A DNA stretch of 32,287 nt from Deltaproteobacteria bacterium (GCA_016875435.1 VGRE01000014.1:1-32287); one strand, 5' to 3'; numbered from the stretch's first letter, positions 8,507 through 16,828 are shown. Program-made: numbers and translations. The notes: generated by a model from the letters alone, not told the origin.

Positions 8507-8538
8507 GGTCCCAGGGGCTAACTTGATAAGCCCCCGCC
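8507..8538. promoter_or_regulatory. Divergent promoter with GGGGCT/AGCCCC inverted repeat
   Basis: The 32 nt between the two start codons contain GGGGCT (8514-8519) and its exact complement AGCCCC (8529-8534) with a 9-nt AT-rich spacer. GATAAG (8525-8530) lies 8 nt before the rightward GTG, and GTTAGC (8522 to 8517 on the minus strand) lies 10 nt before the leftward ATG. Both could be -10 elements for leaderless transcripts, and the inverted repeat a shared operator. Function is inferred. Confidence 0.42.
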
Positions 8539-9606
8539 GTGCGGTCCGATCCCCTCGACCTTGACGACTCGATACCGGCAGCCGCCGAGCAAACGCCGCT
8601 GACGGCCCTCGACGAGGACACGATCCGGCTGGCGCTTGCTGGCGGGTCGGTGGTCGAGTGGTCGCGACTGAACTTCCGCTCGCACGACGAGGTCAACGGC
8701 TTCTTGAGGCTGTGGGGATGCGACCTCGTGGAGCAGGGCTGGGCGCGCGAGCGGCTGCGCTACCTGTACAACCAGGCCGTCGAGTACCTAGAGGAGCACG
8801 TCCAGCTTCACTTCGCCTCGGAGGTGCGCCGCCCGCGCGACGTGCGCGACGCCTTCCTGCGCGCGTCGATGCGCGACCGGTTCAGCCGCTACCGCATCCA
8901 GTACTGCGCGATCCTGAAGCTCGTTCACGTGATCAATCACCTCGAGATGCAGGAGCTGCGCTACCAGGTGGCGGTGCGAGAGCACGACCTGATCGAGCTC
9001 GCCAACGCGAAGGTGCTGGCGGCGGCGCGTCGCATGCGGGAAGAGGGCCACCCGGTGCTCGCCTTCTATGGCAACCGCAAGACCCGGCCCAGCGTGATCA
9101 CCAAGCTCCTCGCGAAGCGAGAGAGCACGGCCGCCACCGTCTTCGACAAGCTGCGGTTCCGTGTCGTCACCGAGACCCGTCGCGACCTCGTGTCGACCAT
9201 CGGGTGGCTGTTTCGGAACCTCCTGCCCTTCCCCGCGGTGATCCCCGGCGAGAGCCACAACAACCTGCTCACCGAGAACGAGCTCGCGGCGATCCAGGGT
9301 GTCGCTGCCGTCCCCGGCCTCGCGCCCGCGCCGGAAAACCCTCACACGAGCGGTTTCCGCGCCATCAACTTCGTGGCGGGACTTCCCGTGCGCGTTTACG
9401 ATCTCCCACGGATCAACACGCCGAAGAACCGGGCTCTTCTCGGGGAGGTCGTCTCGGTGCTCACCGAGTTCCAGGTGGTCGACCGCGCCACCGACGTGGC
9501 GAACGAGACGGGCGAGAGCCGTCACGACCTCTACAAGCTCCGCCAGATGCAGCGCGTGTACGAGCGGCTGGGGAGGACGATGAAGGCGCCGGTCGACGGC
9601 GTGTAG
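8539..9606 (+). CDS. Divergent RelA/SpoT-like nucleotidyltransferase-fold protein
   Basis: A 355-residue protein of an uncharacterised family that I associate with Myxococcota (possibly TIGR04552, unverified). Its C-terminal half follows the motif order of RelA/SpoT synthetase domains. YGNRKTRPSVITKLLAKR (177-194) parallels GRxKxxxSIxRKM. VFDKLRFRVVTETRRDLV (201-218) parallels the DLxAxRVIV strand, with Asp203 in the Mg position. SGFRAINFV (271-279) parallels NGYxSLHTTV. TEFQVVDRATDVANETGESR followed by HDLYK (309-333) parallels VEIQIRTxxMHxxAExGxAAHWxYK, with Glu310 in the catalytic Glu position. The guanine-stacking Tyr is Phe273 and the loop His is Asn277, so activity is uncertain. Start GTG 8539 has no Shine-Dalgarno; GATAAG lies 8 nt upstream. 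Confidence 0.7.
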   Translation: MRSDPLDLDDSIPAAAEQTPLTALDEDTIRLALAGGSVVEWSRLNFRSHDEVNGFLRLWGCDLVEQGWARERLRYLYNQAVEYLEEHVQLHFASEVRRPRDVRDAFLRASMRDRFSRYRIQYCAILKLVHVINHLEMQELRYQVAVREHDLIELANAKVLAAARRMREEGHPVLAFYGNRKTRPSVITKLLAKRESTAATVFDKLRFRVVTETRRDLVSTIGWLFRNLLPFPAVIPGESHNNLLTENELAAIQGVAAVPGLAPAPENPHTSGFRAINFVAGLPVRVYDLPRINTPKNRALLGEVVSVLTEFQVVDRATDVANETGESRHDLYKLRQMQRVYERLGRTMKAPVDGV

Positions 9607-9649
9607 GAGGGTGGTTAGCCGGCCGGCCCGTACCATCTCGGAGTTGATC

Positions 9650-9790
9650 ATGGCTCGCACCCCGGCCCCCAGGAAGCGCAACAAGAGCAGCCGCCACCGT
9701 GCCAAGCTGAAGGCGAAGCACACCAAGCAGCGGATGCGCGCGAAGGGCTTGCTGCAGAAGCGCGGCGGCGGTCGCCGCCTCCGTCGCTAG
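9650..9790 (+). CDS. Small, very basic 46-residue protein
   Basis: ATG at 9650 to TAG at 9788-9790. The product begins MARTPAPRKRNKSSRHRAKL and ends in a Gly/Arg tail. Almost half of the residues are Lys or Arg, with no acidic residue, so it should bind nucleic acid; small ribosomal proteins (THX, or the AURKAIP1/COX24-like bS22 type) are of similar size and charge, but I see no firm match. GGAG lies about 8 nt before the ATG. It sits 43 nt after the RelA-like gene and 6 nt before malQ in the same direction, so it is probably part of that transcript. Confidence 0.68.
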   Translation: MARTPAPRKRNKSSRHRAKLKAKHTKQRMRAKGLLQKRGGGRRLRR

Positions 9791-9796
9791 CACAAC

Positions 9797-11227
9797 GTGC
9801 CAGCCTCCCCCCGTCACGCGGGGGTGTTGCTCCACCCCTCGAGCCTGCCCGGCCCTGGCCCCATCGGCGAGCTAGGGGCCTACGCGCACGCGTTCCTGGA
9901 GTGGATGTCCCACGCCGGGCTCGACACCTGGCAGGTCTTGCCCCTGCACCCGGTCGGGCCCGGCGCGTCCCCGTACAGCTCTCCCTCCGCGTTCGCCGGC
10001 GACCCGCGCCTCGTCGCGGTGGAGGCGCTGGTGGCCGATGGCCTGGTCGACCCGGTCGCGATGCCATGGGGCCTCGACGTGGTCGACGTCGACGCGGTCG
10101 AGGCCTGGAAGTGGCCGCTGGTTCGCGCGGCGGCCGCGCGCATCGGGGACAGCGCCGAGGTGAAGGCATGGGCACAGTCGCAGGCCTGGCTCGAGTCCTG
10201 GGCGCTGTACGCGGCGGTGGCCGAGACCGAGGGCCACAACGAGTGGTGGACCTGGAAGGAGGCCAAGGCCTCGTCCCATCGCGAGGCGATCGCCGTGCAC
10301 GTGGCGGTCCAGTACCTGTTCGAACGGCAGTGGACGGCGCTGCGCGATGCGGCGCGGGTGCGCGGCATCCGGATCGTCGGCGACGTGCCCATTTTCGTCA
10401 CGCGGGATGCCTGCGACGTGTGGACGTCACCGCGGCTCTGGAGGCTCGACGCGAGCCACGCGCCCGACCCGGTCAGCGGCGTGCCCCCCGACTACTTCTC
10501 GCCCACCGGCCAGCGCTGGGGCTCTCCGATCTACGACTGGCAGGCTCACGCCGACTCGGGCTTTGCCTGGTGGCGCGCGCGGCTGCAGCGCGAACTGGCG
10601 CTCTGCGACGCGGTGCGCCTCGACCACTTCCGGGGTTTCGCCGCCTCGTGGGCGATCCCGGCGGCCGAGCCCGACGCGCGGAAGGGCGAGTGGGTGCCGG
10701 GGCCGGGACGCGCCCTCTTCGACGCGCTCGCCCAGGAACTCGGGAGCCTGCCGTTGTGGGCGGAAGACCTCGGCGAGATCACGCCCGACGTCGAATCGCT
10801 CCGCGACGAGCTGGGGCTTCCCGGCATGAAAGTCCTGCAGTTCGCCTTCGGCACCGACGCGGCGCACCCGTTTTTGCCCCACAACTTCGGTCACGACCGG
10901 TGGATCGCCTACACGGGCACCCACGACAACGACACCGCCGCCGGCTGGTACAAGTCGGCCGACGAGACCACTCGCCATCGCTTCCGCGTGTACACCGGTC
11001 GCGACGGGTCCGACCCCGCGTGGGCGCTGATGCGCGAGGCCTGGGCCAGCGTGGCCGGCACGGCGATCGCGCCGATGCAAGACGTGCTCAAGCTCGGCAG
11101 CGACGCGCGCATGAACACGCCCGGCGCGGCCAGCGGCAACTGGGGATGGCGCATGCGAGAGTTGCCGTGGCAGGTGTGTGCGCCGCTGAGGGAGATGGGG
11201 GAGGCGTTTGGTCGGGTCCAGGCCTAA
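9797..11227 (+). CDS. malQ: 4-alpha-glucanotransferase (amylomaltase)
   Basis: A 476-residue GH77 amylomaltase, which transfers alpha-1,4-glucan segments between maltooligosaccharides in glycogen and maltodextrin metabolism. Visible signatures are GVLLHPSSLPGPGPIGELG at the N-terminus, WQVLPLHPVGPGASPYSSPSAFAG split over the first strands (the PYSxxSxFAGNP motif), the nucleophile region VRLDHFRGF (Asp near residue 275), the acid/base WAEDLGEITPDV (Glu near 322), and GTHDNDT (near 374-380). Its length suits the short bacterial type. The start is GTG at 9797, 6 nt after the preceding small gene, with no strong Shine-Dalgarno. Its stop overlaps that of the convergent dCTP deaminase gene by 4 nt. 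Confidence 0.95.
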   Translation: MPASPRHAGVLLHPSSLPGPGPIGELGAYAHAFLEWMSHAGLDTWQVLPLHPVGPGASPYSSPSAFAGDPRLVAVEALVADGLVDPVAMPWGLDVVDVDAVEAWKWPLVRAAAARIGDSAEVKAWAQSQAWLESWALYAAVAETEGHNEWWTWKEAKASSHREAIAVHVAVQYLFERQWTALRDAARVRGIRIVGDVPIFVTRDACDVWTSPRLWRLDASHAPDPVSGVPPDYFSPTGQRWGSPIYDWQAHADSGFAWWRARLQRELALCDAVRLDHFRGFAASWAIPAAEPDARKGEWVPGPGRALFDALAQELGSLPLWAEDLGEITPDVESLRDELGLPGMKVLQFAFGTDAAHPFLPHNFGHDRWIAYTGTHDNDTAAGWYKSADETTRHRFRVYTGRDGSDPAWALMREAWASVAGTAIAPMQDVLKLGSDARMNTPGAASGNWGWRMRELPWQVCAPLREMGEAFGRVQA

Positions 11228-12321
11228 CCGAACTGCTTCGCCAGCTTCAACCCTTGCATCTGATAGTTGCTCCCGGTGGCTCCGTAGAGCACGTCGGGCA
11301 GCGCGCGGTTGCGGAGAAGCTCGATGCGGAACAGCGGCTGGCCGTGCTCGAGCAGGAAGGGCACGTCGTGGGTGCGAATCTCGAGCACGAGGCGGGCGCC
11401 CTTGCCGCTGGGATCGACGCCGAAGCCGGAGTCGATGAAGCCGGCGTAGTGGGTGCGAAGCTCGCCCTTGGTGGCGTCGAAAGGCACGAGTTCCGCGCAG
11501 AGCTCCGGGGGGATGCGCAAGCGCTCGCGGGTGGCGAAGATGTAGAACTGCTCGGGCTCGAGCACGAAACCCTCGCCGCTCTGGTCGGCGTGGACCGGCG
11601 TCCAGTATCGGAAGCGGTCGAGGTCGCGGCGGCGAAGGTCGATGGGCGGCCGGTAGCGCTGGGCGGCGTAGCCCACGATGCCGTTGACGTTCTCGTGCAG
11701 GTCGACCGACATCTCGATGCCGGGCGTGTCGGGGTCGGCCACCGGCGCCGGGCGGCCGTCCGACCAGTACACCGCCGGGCTCGCCGCCTGCAGGCGCTCG
11801 ATCTCTTCGACGCCGAGCCGAGGACGCCCGCGCGCGAGGCGAAGCTGGCCCAGCGTGTCGCCGCGGCGCACGGCCACGTGGAAACTCTGGGGCGTGATCT
11901 CCAGGTAGAGCTTGCCGTGGTAGCCCGGGGGGACGGTGTCGAAACTATGACCTTCTTCGGTCAGTAATCGCACGAAGACATCGAGGCGTCCCGACGAGGA
12001 CTTGGGGTTGGCCCGGCCCCAGACCTCCGGGGGGAGTTCCAGGACCTCCTCCACTTCCGCCAGGTACACGCCGCCCTCGCGGAAAACCACCGGGTTCTCC
12101 GCGTGCAGCTTCACCTCGTCGATGGCGAGTCGGCCGATCTTTGGCGCGATCCCGCCCGCGCCGGGCAAGAAAGAACACTGCAGCTGCCATGCCCGCGCGC
12201 CGAGTCGAAGGTCGATCGACGAGGGCTGCACCTGGTCGGCCCGCAGCGGGTAGAGCGCCCGGATCGCGCCCTGGGCCGCGAGATCGCGGAGATCCTGCGA
12301 GACGAGGATGCCGTTCGCCAT
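11224..12321 (-). CDS. dcd: 2'-deoxycytidine 5'-triphosphate deaminase, two-domain type
   Basis: A 365-residue protein of the long dCTP deaminase family, which converts dCTP to dUTP for dTTP synthesis. Two dUTPase/DCD-like halves are fused. The first contains VQPSSIDLRLG (about residues 31-41), GRANPKSSSGRLDVFVRLL and the strand PGYHGKLYLEITP. The second contains FYIFATRERLRIPPELCAEL, the active-site-like THYAGFIDSGFG, and ARLVLEIRTHDVPFLLEHGQ. Single-domain dCTP deaminases are about 190 residues, so the length fits an internally duplicated form. The start ATG at 12321 is followed directly by the conserved MANGILVSQDLRDL; no Shine-Dalgarno is present, but a GTTAGC element lies 10 nt upstream. 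Confidence 0.92.
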   Translation of the reverse strand: MANGILVSQDLRDLAAQGAIRALYPLRADQVQPSSIDLRLGARAWQLQCSFLPGAGGIAPKIGRLAIDEVKLHAENPVVFREGGVYLAEVEEVLELPPEVWGRANPKSSSGRLDVFVRLLTEEGHSFDTVPPGYHGKLYLEITPQSFHVAVRRGDTLGQLRLARGRPRLGVEEIERLQAASPAVYWSDGRPAPVADPDTPGIEMSVDLHENVNGIVGYAAQRYRPPIDLRRRDLDRFRYWTPVHADQSGEGFVLEPEQFYIFATRERLRIPPELCAELVPFDATKGELRTHYAGFIDSGFGVDPSGKGARLVLEIRTHDVPFLLEHGQPLFRIELLRNRALPDVLYGATGSNYQMQGLKLAKQFG

Positions 12322-12362
12322 GGCACCGGGGGCTAACTCGCGCGGCGGCGATACAAGCCCGC
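12322..12362. promoter_or_regulatory. Divergent promoter sharing a GGGGCTAACT block with 8514-8523
   Basis: The 41 nt between start codons carry GGGGCTAACT followed later by GATACAAGCCCGC. This repeats the design seen at 8514-8536 (GGGGCTAACTTGATAAGCCCC), with a longer spacer. GATACA (12350-12355) ends 7 nt before the rightward ATG, and GTTAGC (12337 to 12332, minus) ends 10 nt before the leftward ATG. Neither gene has a Shine-Dalgarno. Two leaderless divergent promoters are inferred. Confidence 0.4.
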
Positions 12363-14351
12363 ATGCGTCGCCACGCCCACGGGGGACCCTTGCTGCCGCT
12401 CTTGGTTGCCCTTGGCTGCAGCGGTGGCGGGGAGCTGGCGTCCGACACCGGGCCGTTCGGCGACAGCGGCGCGCTCGATACCTCCGGGGCCGGCAGCGCG
12501 GCGCCTGGGGTGTACCGCTTCGGCCCGCCGGCGGGCACGGCCGGCGCGTACGACAACGCCTGGAACGGCGACACGCTCTACGTGTCGAACCTGCACACGC
12601 CCTTCGTGACGATGCTCGACCGGGGGGGGCAGTGGACGGGCGCGCTCGACCTTCGCGACGCCGGGGCCACCTACGCCGCGATGCCGCGGCTCTACAAGGT
12701 TGGTGACGCCCTGTGGGTGAGCGACGCCGAGGCAGGCCGATTCTGGCGTTTTACCCTGGCCGACCACGCACCCCTCGCACCGGTGGCCACAGAGCTGCCG
12801 TTCACCGCCGCGCGTGTGGCCGGGGGGACCTTGTACGTGGCGCTGGAGGACGGCCGCGTACAAGCTTGGCAAGAGAGCGCTTGGATCGAGGTCTGGGCCT
12901 CGGGGCTAGCCATCGCCGCCTTCGACGTCGCCGAGGGGCAGCTGGGCTGGGTCGACACGGATCGCGGCTGGGTCGGGGTCAAGGGCATCGGCGCCGCGCC
13001 GGGCTGGCGTGCGGAGACCTCGGCCCGAAAGGTCGACGACGTGCGGCTGGTGGGTGGGCGGCTGCTGGTGGCCGACCGCCTGGGCGGGCGCGTCGATGCC
13101 TGGGGAGATGGCGCCGTGGTGGCGACGGCCACCCCGGGCTGGGACCCTTTCTCGCTCGAGCCCGACGACTCGGGGGTCGTGGTGGTCGTGCGGGAGGGGG
13201 CGGAGCGGCCTGCCTCCGGCGCCTACGAGGGGGCCCCGGCGCGGGTGGTGCGGCTCGACGCCGACCTCAAGGAGGTGTGGTCGCTCGACGTCGGCAAGAC
13301 GGCGCATTTCCTCGCGCGGGGGACCGACGGCTGGTGGGTCACCAACGAAGACGAGCTCACGGTTTCGCTCATCGATCCGGCGGCGGGCGTGGAGTTGATG
13401 CGGTCTCCGGCGATCGGCTTGGTGCTCGACTCCGTCGCGGAAGACGCTTCGGGCCGCGTGTGGTCGGCCTCGCACCTGACCGACGAGCTGTTCTGGTTCG
13501 ACCCGGGTGTTGAAGACGTGCGAACGCCGGCCACGTGTGGCTGGCCCTTCTTCGCGGTGATCGACGCGGCCGTGGCCTACGTGCCCTGCCAGGACGAGGG
13601 CGAGGTGCGCGGCTACGACCTCGACTCCCTCGACGAGGTGGCCCGGTACGACCTCGGCGGCACGCTCCACCCCGAGTGCCCCGAGGGGATCTGCACGAGC
13701 CACACCGAGTTTCCCGGTGGGGCGATCGTCGGCGGCTCGCTCCGTGTTGCCGACCCGCACGACATGGCGCTCGTCGACGCCGAGGGCAGCGAACTGGCCG
13801 TGTTCGGCGACCCCCTCCTGCCGCGTGGCGACGGCGGGCACTACCAGGTGATCGAGGTCGACGGCCAGGCGGTCGTCGCCGACCTCCGGGCGCGCCGCCT
13901 CGTCCACGTGGGCACCGGGGCCACGACGAGCTGGTCGGGGGGGCCTGCCGCGTTCCCCATCGTCGCGACGGGGGGCGGCTACTGGGTCGGACACGAACGA
14001 TTCGACACCGCGCTCGCCCCGAGCGGCGCCCTCGCCGACACGGTGTCCGTGGTGGCCGGCAACGACCGGTGGATCGTGGGGGTGGCCACGGAGGAACTCG
14101 TGGTGTTCGACGCGGACACCCTGATTGAGGTCGGGCGCCTCCCCCTCGCGGAGCTGCGTGCCCCGCCCTACCGCCACCGCGGCGACGAGCCGGGACCGAT
14201 GCGGTACCTCGTCACCACGGGCGGCGAACTCTTGGTGGCCAACACCTTCCGCGCCACGCTGGAACGCAGGTCGCTCCCGGACTTGGCGCCGGTGGGCACC
14301 GATGAGGTTCGGGCGCTCGGCACTTGGGCTGCGCTCGACGGGCTGCGCTGA
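12363..14351 (+). CDS. Secreted beta-propeller-like lipoprotein
   Basis: A 662-residue protein with a basic N-terminus (MRRHAHGG), a hydrophobic stretch and a lipobox-like LGC (Cys near 19), followed by a linker SDTGPFGDSGALDTSG of the type common in Myxococcota lipoproteins. The body has many short repeats of about 40-50 residues in which a Gly/Asp turn is followed by a hydrophobic strand (for example LYVSNLHTPFV, LWVSDAEAGRF, RLLVADRLGGRVDAWG, WWVTNEDELTVSLID, LRVADPHDMALVD, LLVANTFRATLERRS). This is the pattern of YVTN/NHL-type beta-propellers. No catalytic motif is seen. The ATG at 12363 begins the leader and has GATACA 7 nt upstream. It is 24 nt before the S46 peptidase gene. Function unknown. 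Confidence 0.75.
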   Translation: MRRHAHGGPLLPLLVALGCSGGGELASDTGPFGDSGALDTSGAGSAAPGVYRFGPPAGTAGAYDNAWNGDTLYVSNLHTPFVTMLDRGGQWTGALDLRDAGATYAAMPRLYKVGDALWVSDAEAGRFWRFTLADHAPLAPVATELPFTAARVAGGTLYVALEDGRVQAWQESAWIEVWASGLAIAAFDVAEGQLGWVDTDRGWVGVKGIGAAPGWRAETSARKVDDVRLVGGRLLVADRLGGRVDAWGDGAVVATATPGWDPFSLEPDDSGVVVVVREGAERPASGAYEGAPARVVRLDADLKEVWSLDVGKTAHFLARGTDGWWVTNEDELTVSLIDPAAGVELMRSPAIGLVLDSVAEDASGRVWSASHLTDELFWFDPGVEDVRTPATCGWPFFAVIDAAVAYVPCQDEGEVRGYDLDSLDEVARYDLGGTLHPECPEGICTSHTEFPGGAIVGGSLRVADPHDMALVDAEGSELAVFGDPLLPRGDGGHYQVIEVDGQAVVADLRARRLVHVGTGATTSWSGGPAAFPIVATGGGYWVGHERFDTALAPSGALADTVSVVAGNDRWIVGVATEELVVFDADTLIEVGRLPLAELRAPPYRHRGDEPGPMRYLVTTGGELLVANTFRATLERRSLPDLAPVGTDEVRALGTWAALDGLR

Positions 14352-14375
14352 GCGGCGGCGCGATAAACGCGCGGG
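14352..14375 (+). promoter_or_regulatory. Putative promoter for the S46 peptidase gene (GATAAA)
   Basis: The 24-nt gap contains GATAAA at 14362-14367, ending 8 nt before the ATG, with no Shine-Dalgarno. The spacing matches the GATA elements at 2483, 8525 and 12350. The only possible start for the downstream gene is this ATG, because an in-frame TAA lies at 14364-14366 with no start codon between. Confidence 0.38.
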
Positions 14376-16514
14376 ATGCTCCTCGCCCTCGCCCTCCAAG
14401 CCGCCGCCGTCGAAGGGATGTGGGAACCGGCGCAGCTCCTGTCTCTCGCACAGCCGCTGCGGTCCGCTGGCTACCTCGACGATCCGGCGCGCCTCGCCGA
14501 CCTGCGCGCCGCGCCGCTGGGCGCGGTCGTGTCGCTCGGCGGGTGCACGGCGAGCTTCGTCAGTGACCTCGGCCTCCTGGTCACCAACCATCACTGCGCC
14601 GTGGGGTACCTGCAGCGCGCCCAGCACGAGGGCGAAGACCTCGTCGAGACTGGCTTCTACGCGCCCACTCGACAGGACGAGCGGTCGGGAGGCAAGGGCG
14701 CGCGAGTGTTCGTGACCCAGTCCTTCGAGGACGTCACCGAGAAGGTGTCGGGGAAAATCCCCGCCAAGACCGACGACACCCAGCGCAAGGCGCTGATCGA
14801 CGAGCGCACCAAGAAACTCGTTGCCCAGTGCGAGAGGCCGGGCGGCCTTCGTTGCCGGGTGGCGAGCTACTTCGAGGGGCTGCGCTACACGCTCGTGCGG
14901 CAGGTCGAGCTTCGCGACGTGCGCGTGGTGATGGCCCCTCCCGACGCCGTGGGAAACTACGGCGACGAGATCGACAACTGGCACTGGCCACGCCATTCCG
15001 GCGACTTCGCGTTCCTCCGGGCCTACATCGGTCGCGACGGTAAACCTGCAGACTACTCGCCGGACAACGTGCCCTACGCGCCGCCCCAGCGGCTTGTCGT
15101 CTCGCCCCGGGGTGTCCAGCCCGGCGAGTTCGTCATGGTTGCCGGCTACCCCGGTAGTACCGAGCGCTGGCGCACTGCCGGCGAGGTGTCTCGTGACGCC
15201 ACCCTGCAGCTTCCCGCCTACATCGAGGACGGCACCTGGGCGATCGACATGCTCGAGTCGGTGGCTCGCGAGCTGCCGAGCGAGGCGGTGAAGGTGAACG
15301 TGCCCCGGTTTTCCTTGAGTAACGGGGTGTTCAACGCGCGCTGGACGCTCGAGGCCTTCAAGCGCACAAGTGTTGTTGGCGTCGCGACGGCTCGGGACGA
15401 GGCCCTGCGGCGCTGGATCGATGCCGACAGCGCGCGCGCCGCGGCCTACGGTCCAGCGCTAAAAGAGCTCGCGGCCCGCGTCAGCCAGCGTGACCCCGAC
15501 TTCGAACGCGACCGGGTGATGGGCTGGGTGGGCCGGTCCGACCTGCTGGCCACGGCGCGGTCGCTCTACCGGTGGGCGAGGGAGCGCCAGAAGCCCGACG
15601 CCAAGCGGGAGGTTGGCTACCAGGCGCGCGACGAGGGCCGCTTCGTGGCGCGCCTCGCCGACATGCAGGCCGACCTCAGCCTCGAGGCCGAGCGTCGCTT
15701 GCTCGAGCACTTCCTGGCCCGCGCGATCGCCCTGCCTCCGGGGCGCGGTTCGGCCGAGCTGCTCGCCTGGGTCAACGCGAGCGGGGCCACCGGCGGTCCC
15801 GAGGAAATGGCCCGGGCTGCGGCCGCGCGGCTGTTCGCCGATCCTGCCCTGGCCACGGCCGAGGGCCGCCTCGCCTGGTTCAAGCAGGGGCCTGCGGCCT
15901 TCGAGGCGTCTCGCGACGGGTTCATCGGCCTGGCCGTCGCCCTCCGTCCTTACGACGATGCCCGCGAGCGCGAGTCGAAAGACGACTCAGGCGCCTACGC
16001 CCGGCTCCGACCCCGGTACGCCGAGGCGATGCGCGCTTTCGACGCGTCGCGGGTGTACGCGGATGCCAATGGCACCCTCAGGGTGACCTTCGGCACGGTC
16101 CAGGGCTACCGGCCTCGCGACGCCGTGACCTACGCCCCGCAGACCACGGTGCATGGAATTATCGAGAAGATGGGCCCCCATCCATTCGATCCTCCGGCGG
16201 CGCTGGTTGACGCCATCGAGCGGGGGCAGTGGGGAAGCTACGCCGACCCCGCCCTCGGCACGGTCCCGGTGGACTTCCTCTCCGACCTCGACATCACCGG
16301 CGGCAACTCGGGATCGCCCACCCTCGACGCCAAGGGACGACTCGTGGGCCTCGCGTTCGACGGCAACGTCGAGGGCATCGCCAGCGACTACGTCTTCGAT
16401 GCCGCGATGGCGCGCACCATCCACGTGGACGTGCGCTACCTGCTCTGGTACCTCGACGCCGTCACCCAGGCCGACGGGCTATTGCGCGAGCTCGGTCTCG
16501 AACCCGCACTCTGA
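14376..16514 (+). CDS. S46 family dipeptidyl-peptidase, DPP7-like
   Basis: A 712-residue S46 serine peptidase; this family removes dipeptides from the N-termini of peptides in the periplasm or at the cell surface. The triad is visible: His in TNHHC (residues 72/73), Asp210 in WPRHSGDF and Ser645 in TGGNSGSP. Other family blocks are LGGCTASFVSDLGLLVTNHH, GNYGDEIDNWHWPRHS and GEFVMVAGYPG. The specificity position, 18 residues after the catalytic Ser, is Gly663 (in AFDGN), as in DPP7 with its preference for hydrophobic P1 residues; DPP11 has Arg there. The length equals the family norm. The leader MLLALALQAAAVEG is unusually short and lacks a basic residue, but no other start codon exists before an in-frame stop. 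Confidence 0.93.
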   Translation: MLLALALQAAAVEGMWEPAQLLSLAQPLRSAGYLDDPARLADLRAAPLGAVVSLGGCTASFVSDLGLLVTNHHCAVGYLQRAQHEGEDLVETGFYAPTRQDERSGGKGARVFVTQSFEDVTEKVSGKIPAKTDDTQRKALIDERTKKLVAQCERPGGLRCRVASYFEGLRYTLVRQVELRDVRVVMAPPDAVGNYGDEIDNWHWPRHSGDFAFLRAYIGRDGKPADYSPDNVPYAPPQRLVVSPRGVQPGEFVMVAGYPGSTERWRTAGEVSRDATLQLPAYIEDGTWAIDMLESVARELPSEAVKVNVPRFSLSNGVFNARWTLEAFKRTSVVGVATARDEALRRWIDADSARAAAYGPALKELAARVSQRDPDFERDRVMGWVGRSDLLATARSLYRWARERQKPDAKREVGYQARDEGRFVARLADMQADLSLEAERRLLEHFLARAIALPPGRGSAELLAWVNASGATGGPEEMARAAAARLFADPALATAEGRLAWFKQGPAAFEASRDGFIGLAVALRPYDDARERESKDDSGAYARLRPRYAEAMRAFDASRVYADANGTLRVTFGTVQGYRPRDAVTYAPQTTVHGIIEKMGPHPFDPPAALVDAIERGQWGSYADPALGTVPVDFLSDLDITGGNSGSPTLDAKGRLVGLAFDGNVEGIASDYVFDAAMARTIHVDVRYLLWYLDAVTQADGLLRELGLEPAL

Positions 16515-16522
16515 GAGAAAGG

Positions 16523-16828
16523 ATGCCGACCTACCAGATCCGCCTTCACAACCCCGAGAAAGGACTCGACGTCACGATCCCGTGTCGAGACGACCAGCCC
16601 ATCCTGGAGGCCGCCGAGATGCGAGGCCTCGCGCTGCCGTACTCGTGCCGCTCGGCGGCGTGCGGAACCTGCGCTGGGAAGCTGGAGCGCGGCAGCGTCC
16701 ACATCGACGACCAGTCGATCCTCGGCGAGGGCGACATCGCCAATGGATTCACGCTCCTGTGCTCCGGTCATCCGCGCAGTGACTGCACGATCCTCACCCA
16801 CCAGCAGGACGAGCTGGAGACCGTTTGA
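16523..16828 (+). CDS. Plant-type 2Fe-2S ferredoxin
   Basis: A 101-residue soluble ferredoxin, an electron carrier. The cluster ligands are CRSAACGTC (C-x4-C-x2-C, about residues 42-50) and a distal Cys in TLLCSGHP (near 84), the classical plant/cyanobacterial-type spacing. The preceding DDQPILEAAEMRGLALPYSC is also typical. The ATG at 16523 is preceded by GAGAGAAAGG, a usable Shine-Dalgarno, and follows the peptidase stop by 8 nt, so it is probably translated from the same mRNA. No obvious reductase or partner enzyme is adjacent. A GC-rich hairpin follows. Confidence 0.93.
   Translation: MPTYQIRLHNPEKGLDVTIPCRDDQPILEAAEMRGLALPYSCRSAACGTCAGKLERGSVHIDDQSILGEGDIANGFTLLCSGHPRSDCTILTHQQDELETV

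Noticed and set aside
9901-11967. A 688-codon plus-strand open frame running through malQ and the dCTP deaminase gene
   Set aside because: It is a frame shadow of malQ followed by an antisense shadow of dcd, with Arg/Ala-rich low-complexity translation.
12906-14996. A 696-codon minus-strand open frame opposite the lipoprotein and S46 genes
   Set aside because: It crosses two well-supported plus-strand genes, and its His/Arg/Val/Glu-rich translation has no recognisable domain.
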